The notes under the pieces: model-generated
What the model saw: the letters and a program-made list of their open reading frames with translations, nothing else
Told to the model about the DNA's origin: nothing
The model's database searches: none
Position numbers and translations under genes: made by a program
Assembly (NCBI GenBank): GCA_037834085.1
Contig: JBBMKC010245242.1
Coordinates: 1-20,855 of the forward strand
Reading direction: 5' to 3'
DNA from: Bipalium vagum
Lineage: Eukaryota; Platyhelminthes; Tricladida; Geoplanidae
DNA length: 20,855 bases
Shown here: in pieces, positions 9,520 through 17,199 of the stretch
Layout: each line of letters starts with the position of its first letter
How positions within the stretch are numbered: the stretch's first letter is position 1

Positions 9520-9665
9520 TTAATGTAAAATGATTAATGCAGCAGTTTGTTTACCATTTTTTATTTACAAAATCAAAGAGAACAATCACACATTGACAAA
9601 TTATACTTCATCATGACAAAATAAGTTCTCATACGAACATTCATTTCACAGCCACCACAAATGTA
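9520..9665 (+). pseudogene. Older mariner relic, piece left of the nested insertion
   Basis: The frame INAAVCLP (near 9533) resembles the mariner VNA...CLP block. After a frame change, IILHHDKISSHT (near 9600-9635) matches the mariner block ILHHDNASSHTA, carrying the second catalytic Asp. It stops at the TA target (9664-9665) of the inner element and continues at 10897. The 5' half of the gene and the 5' TIR are not recognisable. Confidence 0.75.
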
Positions 9666-10896
9666 TTAATTTGTAAAGAAATTAATGGGGGTTTTTATGA
9701 CTTTATTCTTGCCTTTTAAATTGTTAAATGAAATTTTGTTTAATTAATATAAGTTTGTTTATATCTTAAAGATAAATATTTTATAAAGGTAAGTCAACAA
9801 AAATTTCTAATAAAGAAAAATTATATAAAATCTTTTAGGCATTGGTAAACGAGATGAACTACATCCAAATCAGAATAGTGTTTCTTTATGAATACAAAAT
9901 GAGTGGTAATTCTGGACAAGCCGCTCGAAATCTGAACCGTATATTTTGAGAAGGTATGACTAATCAACGTAGCGCTTAACGCTGGTTTCAGAGATTTAAG
10001 AATGGAGATAAATATATATAATATGAAGATGGTCTTTGACGAAAAATGTTCATCTAAAATAAATATTTGAACTCACTGGTTGAGAGTAATCCACAAACAA
10101 ATGTTCGAGAGCTTAGGTATTTCAGGTATGACTGTTTCCAATCATCTGCGAGAAATAATAGAAAAGTCCAAAAAACACAACAAATGGGTTCCACACGATT
10201 TGACAGAAAAGCAAAAATTTTGTCGTTTTGAGATGTTGTCAGTACTTCTTTTGCTCAAATAAAAATGAACCTTTCTTTTGTGACATCTGATGAGAAATGA
10301 TTCCAATACGACAACCGCCGACGTTCTCAGCAGCGGTTAGATCGACATGAACCTCCTAAGCCTAAGTTGCACCGACGTAAGGTTTTGGTGCCTGTTTGGT
10401 GATGTTCCACTGATTTGATCCATTTTAAATTCGTGAAATGTGGTTAAAAAATTATCGCCAAAATATGTTGTGTGGAAAAATTGAAATGTATATAACCAGC
10501 CTTGGTCAATAGAAAAGGCCTATTGCTTCTCCAAGGTAACACCAGACCACAAGTCGCGCAATCTATCATACAAAAATTGAACCAGCTTGATATTGAAATT
10601 CTGCCTTACCAAACCTACTTACTGGACCTCTCGCCTACTGATTATTATTTCTTCAAACATTTGGAAAAGTTCTTCAGCTAGCGAACCTATCACAATGATG
10701 ATGTGTCATTAAAGCCTTTGAAGATTTCGTCACATCTAGAACTCCAGATTTTTATCGAATCTGGATAAATAAGCTTGTGACTCGTTGGGAGAAATGTGTA
10801 CAGTGTAATGGTTTTGATCAATAAAATTTTTTAAAGCTGTGATTTGTTCATATGAAGTTCACTGTTAAAAACCACCATTTATTTCTTTACACCTAA
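9666..10896 (+). mobile_element. Cecropia/Hsmar1-like mariner, both TIRs, nested in an older mariner
   Basis: The right end, read on the minus strand, is TTAGGTGTAAAGAAATAAAT. The left end is TTAATTTGTAAAGAAATTAA. The arms remain alignable over about 32 bases with several differences. TA flanks at 9664-9665 and 10897-10898 are the target duplication. Length 1231 bp, close to the usual 1.2-1.3 kb of mariners. The transposase inside is broken. The divergence between the arms suggests an older copy than the DUF4817-type or DD37D elements in this window. Confidence 0.88.
9854..10824 (+). pseudogene. Broken DD34D mariner transposase, cecropia (Hsmar1-like) subfamily
   Basis: The ATG at 9854 opens MNYIQIRIVFLYEYKMSGNS, the mariner N-terminal helix. 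Later come WFQRFKNGD, WVPHDLTEKQKFCRFEM (as in Hsmar1 WVPHELTE), SDEK with the first Asp at 10289, RLDRHEPPKPKLHRRKV, PALVNRKG, LSPTDYYFFKHLEKF with the third Asp at 10640, and KLVTRWEKCVQCNG at the C-terminus. About 323 codons without breaks, a normal length. Many stops and frame changes disrupt it. The second catalytic position, normally Asp in DNARPH, is Gly (GNTRPQ) at 10535. The spacing to the third Asp is still 34, so the family is DD34D. Confidence 0.9.
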
Positions 10897-11175
10897 TAGA
10901 ATTAAGAACACAACCTGCATTCACATCGTGATTTCTTTTTATTCCAACCATCAAAAAGAAATTACGCATTAAGCGTTTTCATCGACGTATCGCAAAATTC
11001 GACGTATTGGTATTTGAAGTTTCAACTTTAGAATGATAAAAATGTTTCGAAAATTAATTCGACTGCATGCAAAAGTGTATTGACTTTGAAGGCCATTATT
11101 TTGAAAATAATATATTTTTGCTTTAGTTTATTTTTTTAATGTACTAGATTCTACAAACTTTCCAAGCAACCCATC
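10897..11175 (+). pseudogene. Older mariner relic, piece right of the nested insertion
   Basis: Continues the mariner interrupted at 9665: ELRTQPAFTS, then FIPTIKKKLRIKRF, and the C-terminus MQKCIDFEGHYFENN ending at a stop near 11115. These correspond to mariner blocks ending in IKKKLRGKRF and KCIDFEGDYFE. The segment around the third catalytic Asp is damaged (a stop, and the SPDLAPCD block shortened). GATGGGTTGCTTGGAAAG, read on the minus strand at about 11157-11174, resembles a 3' TIR (compare TTGGGTTGTTCGAAAG at 1807). Confidence 0.75.
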
Positions 11176-11281
11176 TTATACTGTTTAATATTATTTAAAG
11201 TATTTTTCTTAATATTTTATGTTTCACTTTAAGAATTTTTAAAAATAAAATTTGATAAAAAAATATATTAAATTTGAAGAA

Positions 11282-11500
11282 ATGACTGTAAAATACTTAA
11301 TTAAAATCAAATATGGAATTGAGTTGTTCATGTATTTTTATCACAAGAAAGCAGTATCTGAAGAAAATAAATTAGATATTCTTCATATGAGGAATTGCCA
11401 AGGATGGTTTATTGGTTTCAATGCTTAAAATTCTAATTGAAGAGGGGCTTCTATATCTGTAGGTTAATGTAAATAATAGTTTGCTGTTTAAGACTGCAAT
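11282..11500 (+). pseudogene. Possible N-terminal relic of another mariner transposase
   Basis: A 48-codon frame from the ATG at 11282 contains KAVSEENKLDILHMRNCQGW followed by FIGFNA. This resembles the second HTH of mariner transposases (RTCQRWF-RF-SGNFDL). Weak continuation (RGASISVG) follows a stop. The match is short and the reading broken, so chance similarity is possible. No TIR was found. Confidence 0.35.
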
Positions 11501-12340
11501 CGAAAAAATCGGCAAACTCTTGATGAAATGATTGAAAAAATGAAAGATTGATTTCACTTCGAGAATTGTTTACTATCACTGGAAAAATAAATATTCACTG
11601 GGTAAACATGATGATAATTGGAGTCACCGCCCACCAGGACAACGAACACAAAGCACTATAAGGAAGATAATCAAAGAAAATAAGAATAACTTATAAAAAT
11701 AACTTCTTTCTTCATGCAGGTCAGACATTATATTGTATTGCTTAATGCAATATTTCCTAGTTGGAAACTATTTCGTTCTTATGAAGATATTAATATTGAC
11801 AACCACGATTTTCGATATCAGACAAGAGAAGTTTAGAAAAGAAATTGTTTTTTCATTAAATTAACATTGCGAAATCAAATGTTGATCAGGTATTTTATGA
11901 ACATCTCTGTTCCGAGTACTTTTTATACTTACAATTTTGTTAAAGAAGATATCACTTTCAAAATGACTGAATAATTATTATCATATTGAAATAAAAAAAA
12001 ATAAAAATAATGAGAAATATGATAATAGATTTGTTGAATTAGAACTCTCAAGTGATTAAAGTATGAGTTAGGCTGTCGAATTAGTCGGTATATAAAATAT
12101 CTAAAACTTATAATTAATAATAATAATATTATTATTATCAATAATAATTATATTAATAATAATATTAATAATAATATTAATAATAGTATTAATAATAATT
12201 ATTAATTGTTCGATTTTAAGTTTTAACACAAAATAATGAATAAATAAATAAATAGTTCCAGGTCTATGTATTAATCCAAAATCTTATAATGATTTGTATA
12301 AATGGTTTAATTATAACAAATATTAATATGAAGCATCTTC
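11500..12340. other. AT-rich spacer with AAT-rich imperfect repeat
   Basis: No gene recognised. A run of imperfect AAT/ATT units at about 12113-12206 could fold back on itself. The segment ends at the 3' side of the innexin gene. Confidence 0.45.
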
Positions 12341-12343
12341 TAC

Positions 12344-12349
12344 TTTATT
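12344..12349 (-). terminator. Poly(A) signal AATAAA for the innexin gene
   Basis: AATAAA on the minus strand, 60 bases after the innexin stop codon. It is the first such hexamer downstream of the stop, so it probably defines the 3' end of the transcript. Confidence 0.55.
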
Positions 12350-12409
12350 TGATATTTTACATCTAGATTTATAAGAGGTTTTAGTTTTGGCTAATTTTTC
12401 AATGAGTAT

Positions 12410-12896
12410 TTAAACAATATCATCATGATTATTGTTCATATTAGTATTGTTACTCAAAGTATTATTTCCAACCAGAGTTCGAGAAGTTTTCATATCTGAA
12501 TCTAAGGAAGATCTCAAAATCCAAGCTGTGTTTTTTAAATCATCTGATTCATTTAATCTTTTGTGACGATAAATGTGCCAGAGTTCAGTTGTCAAATCTG
12601 TAACAATAACTTCTCCGATATTTGAACCGATCAGTTTTAGGATAAAAACAACATCCGGCTTGAGATAATGGAGAACAAATTGTCTACTTGCACTAAGATC
12701 AGTGTCTTTAAGCACTCCACTGATGCGAAGTTGTTGCCTGATAAATCTGATTCTTCTTCTTAAAGATAATATTTGACTTGACCATGAAAGAATGCTCATA
12801 AAATTAATCACTCCCAGCAATACGTGCCAAAACCACAGAAAAATGAATATCTTTTCCAAAAACATGTTCATTGGCAAAACACATTGCAGGGTATAC
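12410..12896 (-). CDS. Innexin gap-junction protein, 3'-terminal exon (partial gene)
   Basis: Last exon of an innexin, which forms gap-junction channels and hemichannels in the plasma membrane of invertebrate cells. After a split first codon the exon reads YTLQCVLPMNMFLEKIFIF. The Cys belongs to the conserved end of extracellular loop 2, and the following EKIFIFLWFW block is the signature start of transmembrane segment 4 (about exon residues 14-36). The cytoplasmic tail contains VVFILKLIGSNIGEVIV and ELW, matching the family's conserved GVFLLRLI-N-GD...LW block. The end is Ser/Asn-rich and finishes DDIV, which fits a class III PDZ-ligand pattern. About 161 residues are encoded. The exon start at 12896 is set by a good acceptor, and an ATG further upstream in the ORF is intronic. 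Earlier exons (the first three membrane segments) are not seen up to 20855. The frame is intact, so the gene looks functional. Confidence 0.9.
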
Positions 12897-12910
12897 CTAA
12901 AATGAAAAAT
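12897..12910 (-). promoter_or_regulatory. Splice acceptor of the innexin last exon
   Basis: On the minus strand a T-rich tract ending TTTTCATTTTAG is followed directly by GTATACCCTGCAATG, the point where innexin similarity begins. The exon starts in the last position of a codon. Confidence 0.75.
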
Positions 12911-13022
12911 AGACATTTCTTTTTAAAAATCGTAAAAAATTATGAAATCTAATTAAAAATAAATTGCAAAGAAAATTAAAATCATTTTTATAAATTCAAA
13001 TGTTTTTATGGTTTATTACTAG

Positions 13023-13145
13023 GTCGTCCAAAATGTTTACGGAGCATCCCAGCATTACGACATTGATGTACTAAAAATTTTAAAAGAAACATTTGGACCG
13101 CACAAGATCATTCTGCATATTCATTTTTCAAAGTTGTCAAATTAA
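13023..13145 (+). other. Short protein-like open frame of unknown origin
   Basis: A 40-codon plus-strand open frame without an ATG: VVQNVYGASQHYDIDVLKIL, then KETFGPHKIILHIHFSK. It ends 8 bases before the DD37D transposon. It opens after a stretch ending TTACTAG, which could be an acceptor. It lies in the presumed innexin intron on the opposite strand. Composition is balanced for this AT-rich DNA, suggesting a coding past. I do not recognise it; an old transposon fragment is most likely. Confidence 0.3.
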
Positions 13146-13153
13146 GATTAATA

Positions 13154-14461
13154 ACGGGTGGCCAATAAAGAATGATAAATTGTTTAAATACATTATTTTT
13201 AAACTAAAAAATTTAAATTTGAATTATTAATTGATTTAATTTATGCCAAGGTTTTTAATATCTTGCAAAATAAACATACGTTATTTTTAGCAATATTTTC
13301 TTTTAGATAATGACGTATGAGAGCTGTGTAAGAAATTTGATAAAAACTCATTATGAAAATGGGAAAACAACGGAAGAAATTTATGAACCTGTAGCAAAAA
13401 CGGTACCAAAGTTCTCTATTTATAGATGGACTAAACTAATAAAAGAGGGAAAATCATTACTTGCTCGAAATTCTCCTGGACGTCCAAGAACTGTAAGAAC
13501 GAAAAACTTTATCAAAAATCTTAATGGAAACCTTACAACAAACAAAAAAAGAAATCAGCTAGAAAGTTAAATTTGGATTTCAAATGTTCAAGATGAACGA
13601 TTGGAAATATTATACATAATGACTTGGGATTTAAGTGCTACAGGAAAATAAAAGTTCCCTTTCTATCTGAGTCCCAAATCAATAGACGAAAGACGTGCTC
13701 ATCTTGGTTAAGAAAAAGATTTAGTAAACAGGCAGTGAACAAAATTATGTTTAGTGATGAAAAATCTTTTGATGCAGATGGTAAGTTTAATCCACACAAC
13801 AACGTCGTTTATGCTGGCTCTAGAAAAGATGCAAATTTAAAAGGTTGACTTTTTTCAAAGAGAAAATATCCTTTGAAAGTGATGGTAGGGGTTGGACTGA
13901 CATATCAGGGTCCGACGAAACCTATATTCTTACCGACAAAAACATCTTTTGATACAAGATTTTATATATCAAATGTACTTTCAATCGTTGCAAAATATGG
14001 AAGGGATCGCATTGGAAGCGATTTCATATATCAGCAGGATGGTGCTAGCTGTCACAGAAGCAAAGAAACAATCGCGGCATTCAAAAAGACTGGTATTTCA
14101 AAAATAGCTCCAAATCATTGACCACCAAATTCACCAGATCTTAGTCTTCTTGATTATTTATTTTGGGATGAAGTATCAACGAGACTGAAAACAAAAAATT
14201 GAAAATCGTACAAAACTGATTGAAAAAATTAAAGAAACAGTTGCAGAAATTCCATTAAATATGATTCGTCAAGCCATCGATTCCTTTCGACAAAGAGTTT
14301 TGACCATAGACAGGCACAAAGGAGGTTTAATAATTAACTGTTTTAATTAAATAAATTTTGATTTTATTATTTATTAAATACTTTTAATTGAGTTAATTTA
14401 ACATTATGCTGTCTATGCCAAGCGTCATTCAAAGAATTATCATTCTTTATTGGCCACCCGT
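13154..14461 (+). mobile_element. DD37D (maT-like) Tc1/mariner element, both TIRs
   Basis: 1308 bp. The left end is ACGGGTGGCCAATAAAGAAT. The right end, read on the minus strand, starts with the same 20 bases. TA at 13152-13153 and 14462-14463 is the target duplication. It contains one transposase gene in the same orientation with a few breaks. The near-identical TIRs suggest it is the youngest, or among the youngest, insertions in the window. It lies in the presumed last intron of the innexin gene, opposite to its transcription. Confidence 0.93.
13310..14350 (+). pseudogene. DD37D transposase, lightly broken
   Basis: The start is the ATG at 13310 (MTYESCVRNLIKTHYENGKT), opening an HTH domain with a GRPRTVRTK linker (about residues 60-68). 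The catalytic core shows MFSDEKSFDADG (first Asp near 13759), YPLKVMVGVG, FIYQQDGASCH (second Asp at 14038) and NSPDLSLLDYLFWDE (third Asp at 14152). The second and third Asp are 37 residues apart, the DD37D spacing of maT-type elements. The C-terminus IDRHKGGLIINCFN ends at 14350. Breaks: a frame change in the A run near 13544-13550, TGA stops at 13594, 13846 and 14119 (the last in place of the expected Trp before PPNSPD), and a frame change near 14195. About 346 codons without them. Too damaged to act, but few changes from an intact gene. Confidence 0.9.
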
Positions 14462-14764
14462 TAGCGCTTAAACTACACTACAGATAAAAGACACCATTAT
14501 TTTTAAATATTTCTGTGTTAAAAATAATAAAAAAACGGTTGGAGTCATACTTGTACATCTTAACATGTGATATTTAACTTAAAAAATTTTTTTTACTTAT
14601 TAAAATATTTATTAATCTATTTTGTTTTTATTTTATCATTTTTATATAAATTTATTTTTGCTTTTATTTTATTATTATTCTTACATTAATATTTTATTAG
14701 GTCGTTTCATGATTTCTGTTGGTTTTTACTAACACTAAAATTAAAAAAGCAGCATAATTGAAAG
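14462..14764. other. AT-rich spacer, no gene seen
   Basis: T-rich and A-rich runs without recognisable coding or repeat structure. It lies between the DD37D element and a mariner fragment. Confidence 0.45.
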
Positions 14765-15005
14765 ATTTTATTTATCACAATAATCTCTAAAACAACTTTC
14801 AATTTACAAACAAGATTTTATTGGTTTATAAAATTCTAGATTTTTAATATTGAAAAACCAGTCGAGACCTTTTTTAGTATCTTCACAGGAACTGAATCTT
14901 TTGCCAGCTGAGTAGTTTTATTATTAATAGATAGATCTAAAGATTTGATAATCAGAAGATGCAAAATCAGGAATATGCAGTGGGTGCAGAAGAATTAAAC
15001 CTTTT
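14765..15005 (-). pseudogene. Mariner transposase C-terminal fragment
   Basis: On the minus strand, ILLHPLHIPDFASSDYQIFR (near 14935-15000) matches mariner HPPYSPDLAPSDYHLFR, including the third catalytic Asp. After a stop and frame change, EDTKKGLDWFFNIKNLEFY matches the mariner block following it. Further decayed sequence continues to about 14765. The N-terminal two thirds and both TIRs are missing. An old relic. Confidence 0.75.
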
Positions 15006-15102
15006 AAAAAAACTAATAAAGAAAAAGAACATCAAAATATTAAGGCTATAAATTTTTAACAGAAATTTTTTTTTCACAGAGATATTTCCACACTGAAAAA
15101 TT

Positions 15103-15264
15103 TTACAACGGTAATCCTTGAATTTCAACCTCACAGATGAGATCATTATATGAGATCTCTTTCGTTAACAATTCTGATACTTGAAATTTTATGTGATGAG
15201 ATAGATAGTCAATATAGCTCACATCTTTAGACAGTGAGATCAAGTGGCTTTTCTCGCACGGCTC
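15103..15264 (-). other. Short open frame of unknown identity (53 codons)
   Basis: A minus-strand frame bounded by stops, without an ATG: PCEKSHLISLSKDVSYIDYL, then SHHIKFQVSELLTKEIS and LICEVEIQGLPL. The mix of residues is balanced compared with the AT-rich flanks. It could be an exon or transposon fragment. No clear splice sites were seen at either end, and no family was recognised. Confidence 0.25.
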
Positions 15265-15460
15265 TTAAAAGGCTGCCAAAATTGTAAGATGAATTTTTTA
15301 AATTTTTTAAGTAAAGAAAATCGTTCTGAAGAACAAATTAAAACAATGCCTTGATAAGAAATCTTTTTCCATTAAAATGAAGTTATTTTTCTTTTCAAAT
15401 TAATATTTATAAATTGACTGTTTAGTATTCGTTTTCTGGCAATTGGATTTGCAAAGAAAT

Positions 15461-15486
15461 ACTACTACTACTACTACTACTACTAC

Positions 15487-15543
<57 letters not shown>

Positions 15544-15629
15544 TACTACTACTACTACTACTAATAATAATAATAATAATAATTACTATTAATATTAATA
15601 ATTATAGTAATTATAATAATATTATTGTT

Positions 15630-15663
<34 letters not shown>
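15461..15663 (+). repeat. Compound (ACT)n/(AAT)n microsatellite
   Basis: (ACT)n at 15461-15488 and (AAT)n at 15488-15540. Then a second (ACT)n at 15544-15562, a second AAT run to about 15582, a partly palindromic ATT/AAT section, and a third AAT run at about 15634-15663. The repeated ACT-to-AAT switch suggests duplication of a compound unit. Confidence 0.95.
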
Positions 15664-15668
<5 letters not shown>

Positions 15669-16223
15669 CATTGATCTTGATGCTTAACAGAATATTAAGT
15701 AAATTTTAAATAATGACCTGAGTCACATTCTGAGTATAAATTTTGGATCTTAAAATTCTTTCAATATGAAAAATAATATAGTTTATTACTATAAAAATTT
15801 AAACAAAAAATTGATAAACTCTAAAAATTATTATTTATTATAAAGACTGAATTTTAACAATCAATCATTTCTTTTAAAAATTAAATCCAGGAAAATAATG
15901 TTTTTTAATAAATAAAGAAAGAGCTTTATCAACACTGAATTATTATTTATTATTAATTTTAGTGATTTCAAAGTATTGATTTTTATTGATTTTTAAGAGC
16001 GAATTAGCATTTTATGAAAAATGATTAATTTATATTAAATTAAAAAAATATTAAAGCATCTTTTCGTACTTTTGTGAAGACGAGAAACTCTTATTATCAA
16101 CGAAGAACCCTTATCATTATTGTTGGGTTCTAGAATTAATAATAATAATAACAATAACAATTAATAATGATATTATTAATTAATAATAATAATATTAACA
16201 TTACAAAAATTTTTTTTTTGAAA
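15664..16223. other. AT-rich spacer with short AAT tracts
   Basis: No gene seen. AGAACCC near 16105 and GGGTTCT near 16124 form a 7-bp inverted pair. AAT-rich imperfect repeats at about 16135-16200 lead into the hairpin island. Confidence 0.45.
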
Positions 16224-16435
16224 AGCTATATATTAAAATCTCGCCGTGGGAGTTTTGATATATTAGCTAATGAATTTTTTTGACAATCGTGTGTACTGTA
16301 GGTTTCAATCGGACTCTATCTCAGCGTGGAGATAGAGTTTGATTAATGGCTATTAGGGAAAATAGCCGCCTATAAGCGTAGGGATTGGAGATCGTAAATC
16401 AATCTCTATGACTATATAAAGAGACGGCTATTTCC
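16224..16435 (+). other. Cluster of hairpins with alternative pairings
   Basis: Four stem-loops can be drawn in about 210 bases. Hairpin 1 (16224-16268) has a stem of about 19 pairs around loop GCCGTG. Hairpin 2 (16307-16344) has a 16-pair stem around loop AGCGTG. Hairpin 3 (16348-16367) pairs GGCTATT with AATAGCC. Hairpin 4 (16377-16410) pairs CGTAGGGATTG with CAATCTCTATG. Several pairs are G-T, which pair in RNA but not in DNA. The AATAGCCG arm at 16361-16368 can instead pair with CGGCTATT at 16425-16432, enclosing hairpin 4 and excluding hairpin 3. The segment is visibly richer in G and C than its flanks. It may be RNA structure, promoter structure or part of an unrecognised element. Confidence 0.5.
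16413..16420 (+). promoter_or_regulatory. TATA box (TATATAAA)
   Basis: TATATAAA followed by GAGACGG, in the GC-richer island. A start of transcription about 30 bases on would fall near 16440-16450, just at the start of the tandem repeat. TATA-like words are common by chance in AT-rich DNA. The support comes from the non-AT context and from the ORF and donor site downstream. Confidence 0.4.
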
Positions 16436-16440
16436 AGAAA

Positions 16441-16530
16441 ACCGCCCAGAATAATTTTGTCAGATAAATACCGTGGATAACAATTTTGTCAGAAGAAAAA
16501 CCGTGGATCATAATTATCATAGAAGAAAAA
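16441..16530 (+). repeat. Three degenerate tandem copies of a 29-31 bp unit
   Basis: Units start at 16441 (ACCGCCCAGAATAATTTTG), 16470 (ACCGTGGATAACAATTTTG) and 16500 (ACCGTGGATCATAATTATC). A partial fourth begins at 16531 (ACCTTTGAT). Units two and three share ACCGTGGAT and an AGAAGAAAA tail. Confidence 0.85.
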
Positions 16531-16551
16531 ACCTTTGATTTGCAGTAAGCT

Positions 16552-16680
16552 ATGATCGTTTTGCTGAGGACAGTTGTAAGCCAATTAATTTTCAGTTTAT
16601 TTCCAGATGACAATTCAAAAGGATTCTACAGTGAGTCCCATCGAGTTCGGGAATCCCTAGATGACCTGAAAATGGCCTAG
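16552..16680 (+). CDS. Candidate small ORF, 42 codons
   Basis: Frame MIVLLRTVVSQLIFSLF, then PDDNSKGFYSESHRVRESLD and DLKMA, with an in-frame stop just before the ATG. The first 17 residues are hydrophobic with one Arg, which could act as a signal or anchor segment. The rest is polar. The ORF sits about 130 bases after a TATA box, downstream of the tandem repeats, and is followed 31 bases later by a splice-donor-like GTGAGA. Base composition is more GC-rich than the flanks. It could be a small secreted protein, an upstream ORF, the leader of a retroelement, or chance. No homologue was recognised. Confidence 0.3.
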   Translation: MIVLLRTVVSQLIFSLFPDDNSKGFYSESHRVRESLDDLKMA

Positions 16681-16711
16681 TGAATGACCCGGGGACCTGT
16701 TGCTGCTCTGG

Positions 16712-16717
16712 GTGAGA
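16712..16717 (+). promoter_or_regulatory. Splice-donor-like site (CTCTGG|GTGAGA)
   Basis: GTGAGA is a good match to the donor consensus. It marks the drop from GC-richer to AT-rich sequence, as at a first exon-intron boundary. Confidence 0.35.
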
Positions 16718-16739
16718 CGGATTCATTTACGTTATTTTG

Positions 16740-17190
16740 CTTCCGTTTTCGTTACTTAATTATTATTATCGATTATTTATTTGATTATATTTTTCTTTAT
16801 TATTAACCTTGCCATTGGACTTGATTTCATTTAATTTTAGACATTGATAGATTTACGGTTTTGATTTGATTTATGAGTTGATTTTGATTTGTAATTGTTA
16901 TGATAGAGTGCATAAATCTTTCTGTGAGTGTTTTGATTCAGCTTTTAGGGTGAGGATAAAGTATTACAAATTGGAGTTTTGATTCAGTGAGAAAGCAGAT
17001 AAGGTTTTATCGTGGGTGTTTTTATTCATTTTGGTTTTAAATTCGAAAAAACGAACACAAACATTAAAGTAAGGAGTTTTCGATAGATGAGCGAAGGTTA
17101 CTTCTTAAGTTATAATAGTAACATTATGTATGACATTTATATATTCGGTTCTTTAATGTAAAATAACAAAGTAAATCTTAACAACATTGA
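16740..17190. other. AT/T-rich spacer, intron-like
   Basis: T-rich plus strand with several TTTGATTTGATT repeats. A candidate acceptor (TTCATTTAATTTTAG) ends near 16839. No coding frame was recognised after it. Confidence 0.4.
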
Positions 17191-17199
17191 AAATCTTTA

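Noticed and set aside
11372-11557. Minus-strand 61-codon ORF
   Set aside because: The opposite strand carries the weak mariner-like HTH match; this frame shows no motif.
11929-12141. Minus-strand 70-codon Ile/Leu/Tyr-rich ORF
   Set aside because: Comes from AAT/ATT-rich sequence, with no conserved feature.
16428-16613. Minus-strand 61-codon ORF with FSS...IHG repeats
   Set aside because: Its repeats are just the translation of the 30-bp tandem repeat. It overlaps the plus-strand candidate unit and shows no family similarity.
16627-16666. tRNA or tRNA-derived SINE suggested by GAGTTCGGGAATCCC
   Set aside because: The B-box spacing is wrong and there is no A box or cloverleaf around it.
16552-16680. 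Hammerhead ribozyme, as in Penelope-like elements, in the GC-richer island
   Set aside because: CTGAGGA occurs near 16563, but no matching GAAA core follows at the right place on either strand.
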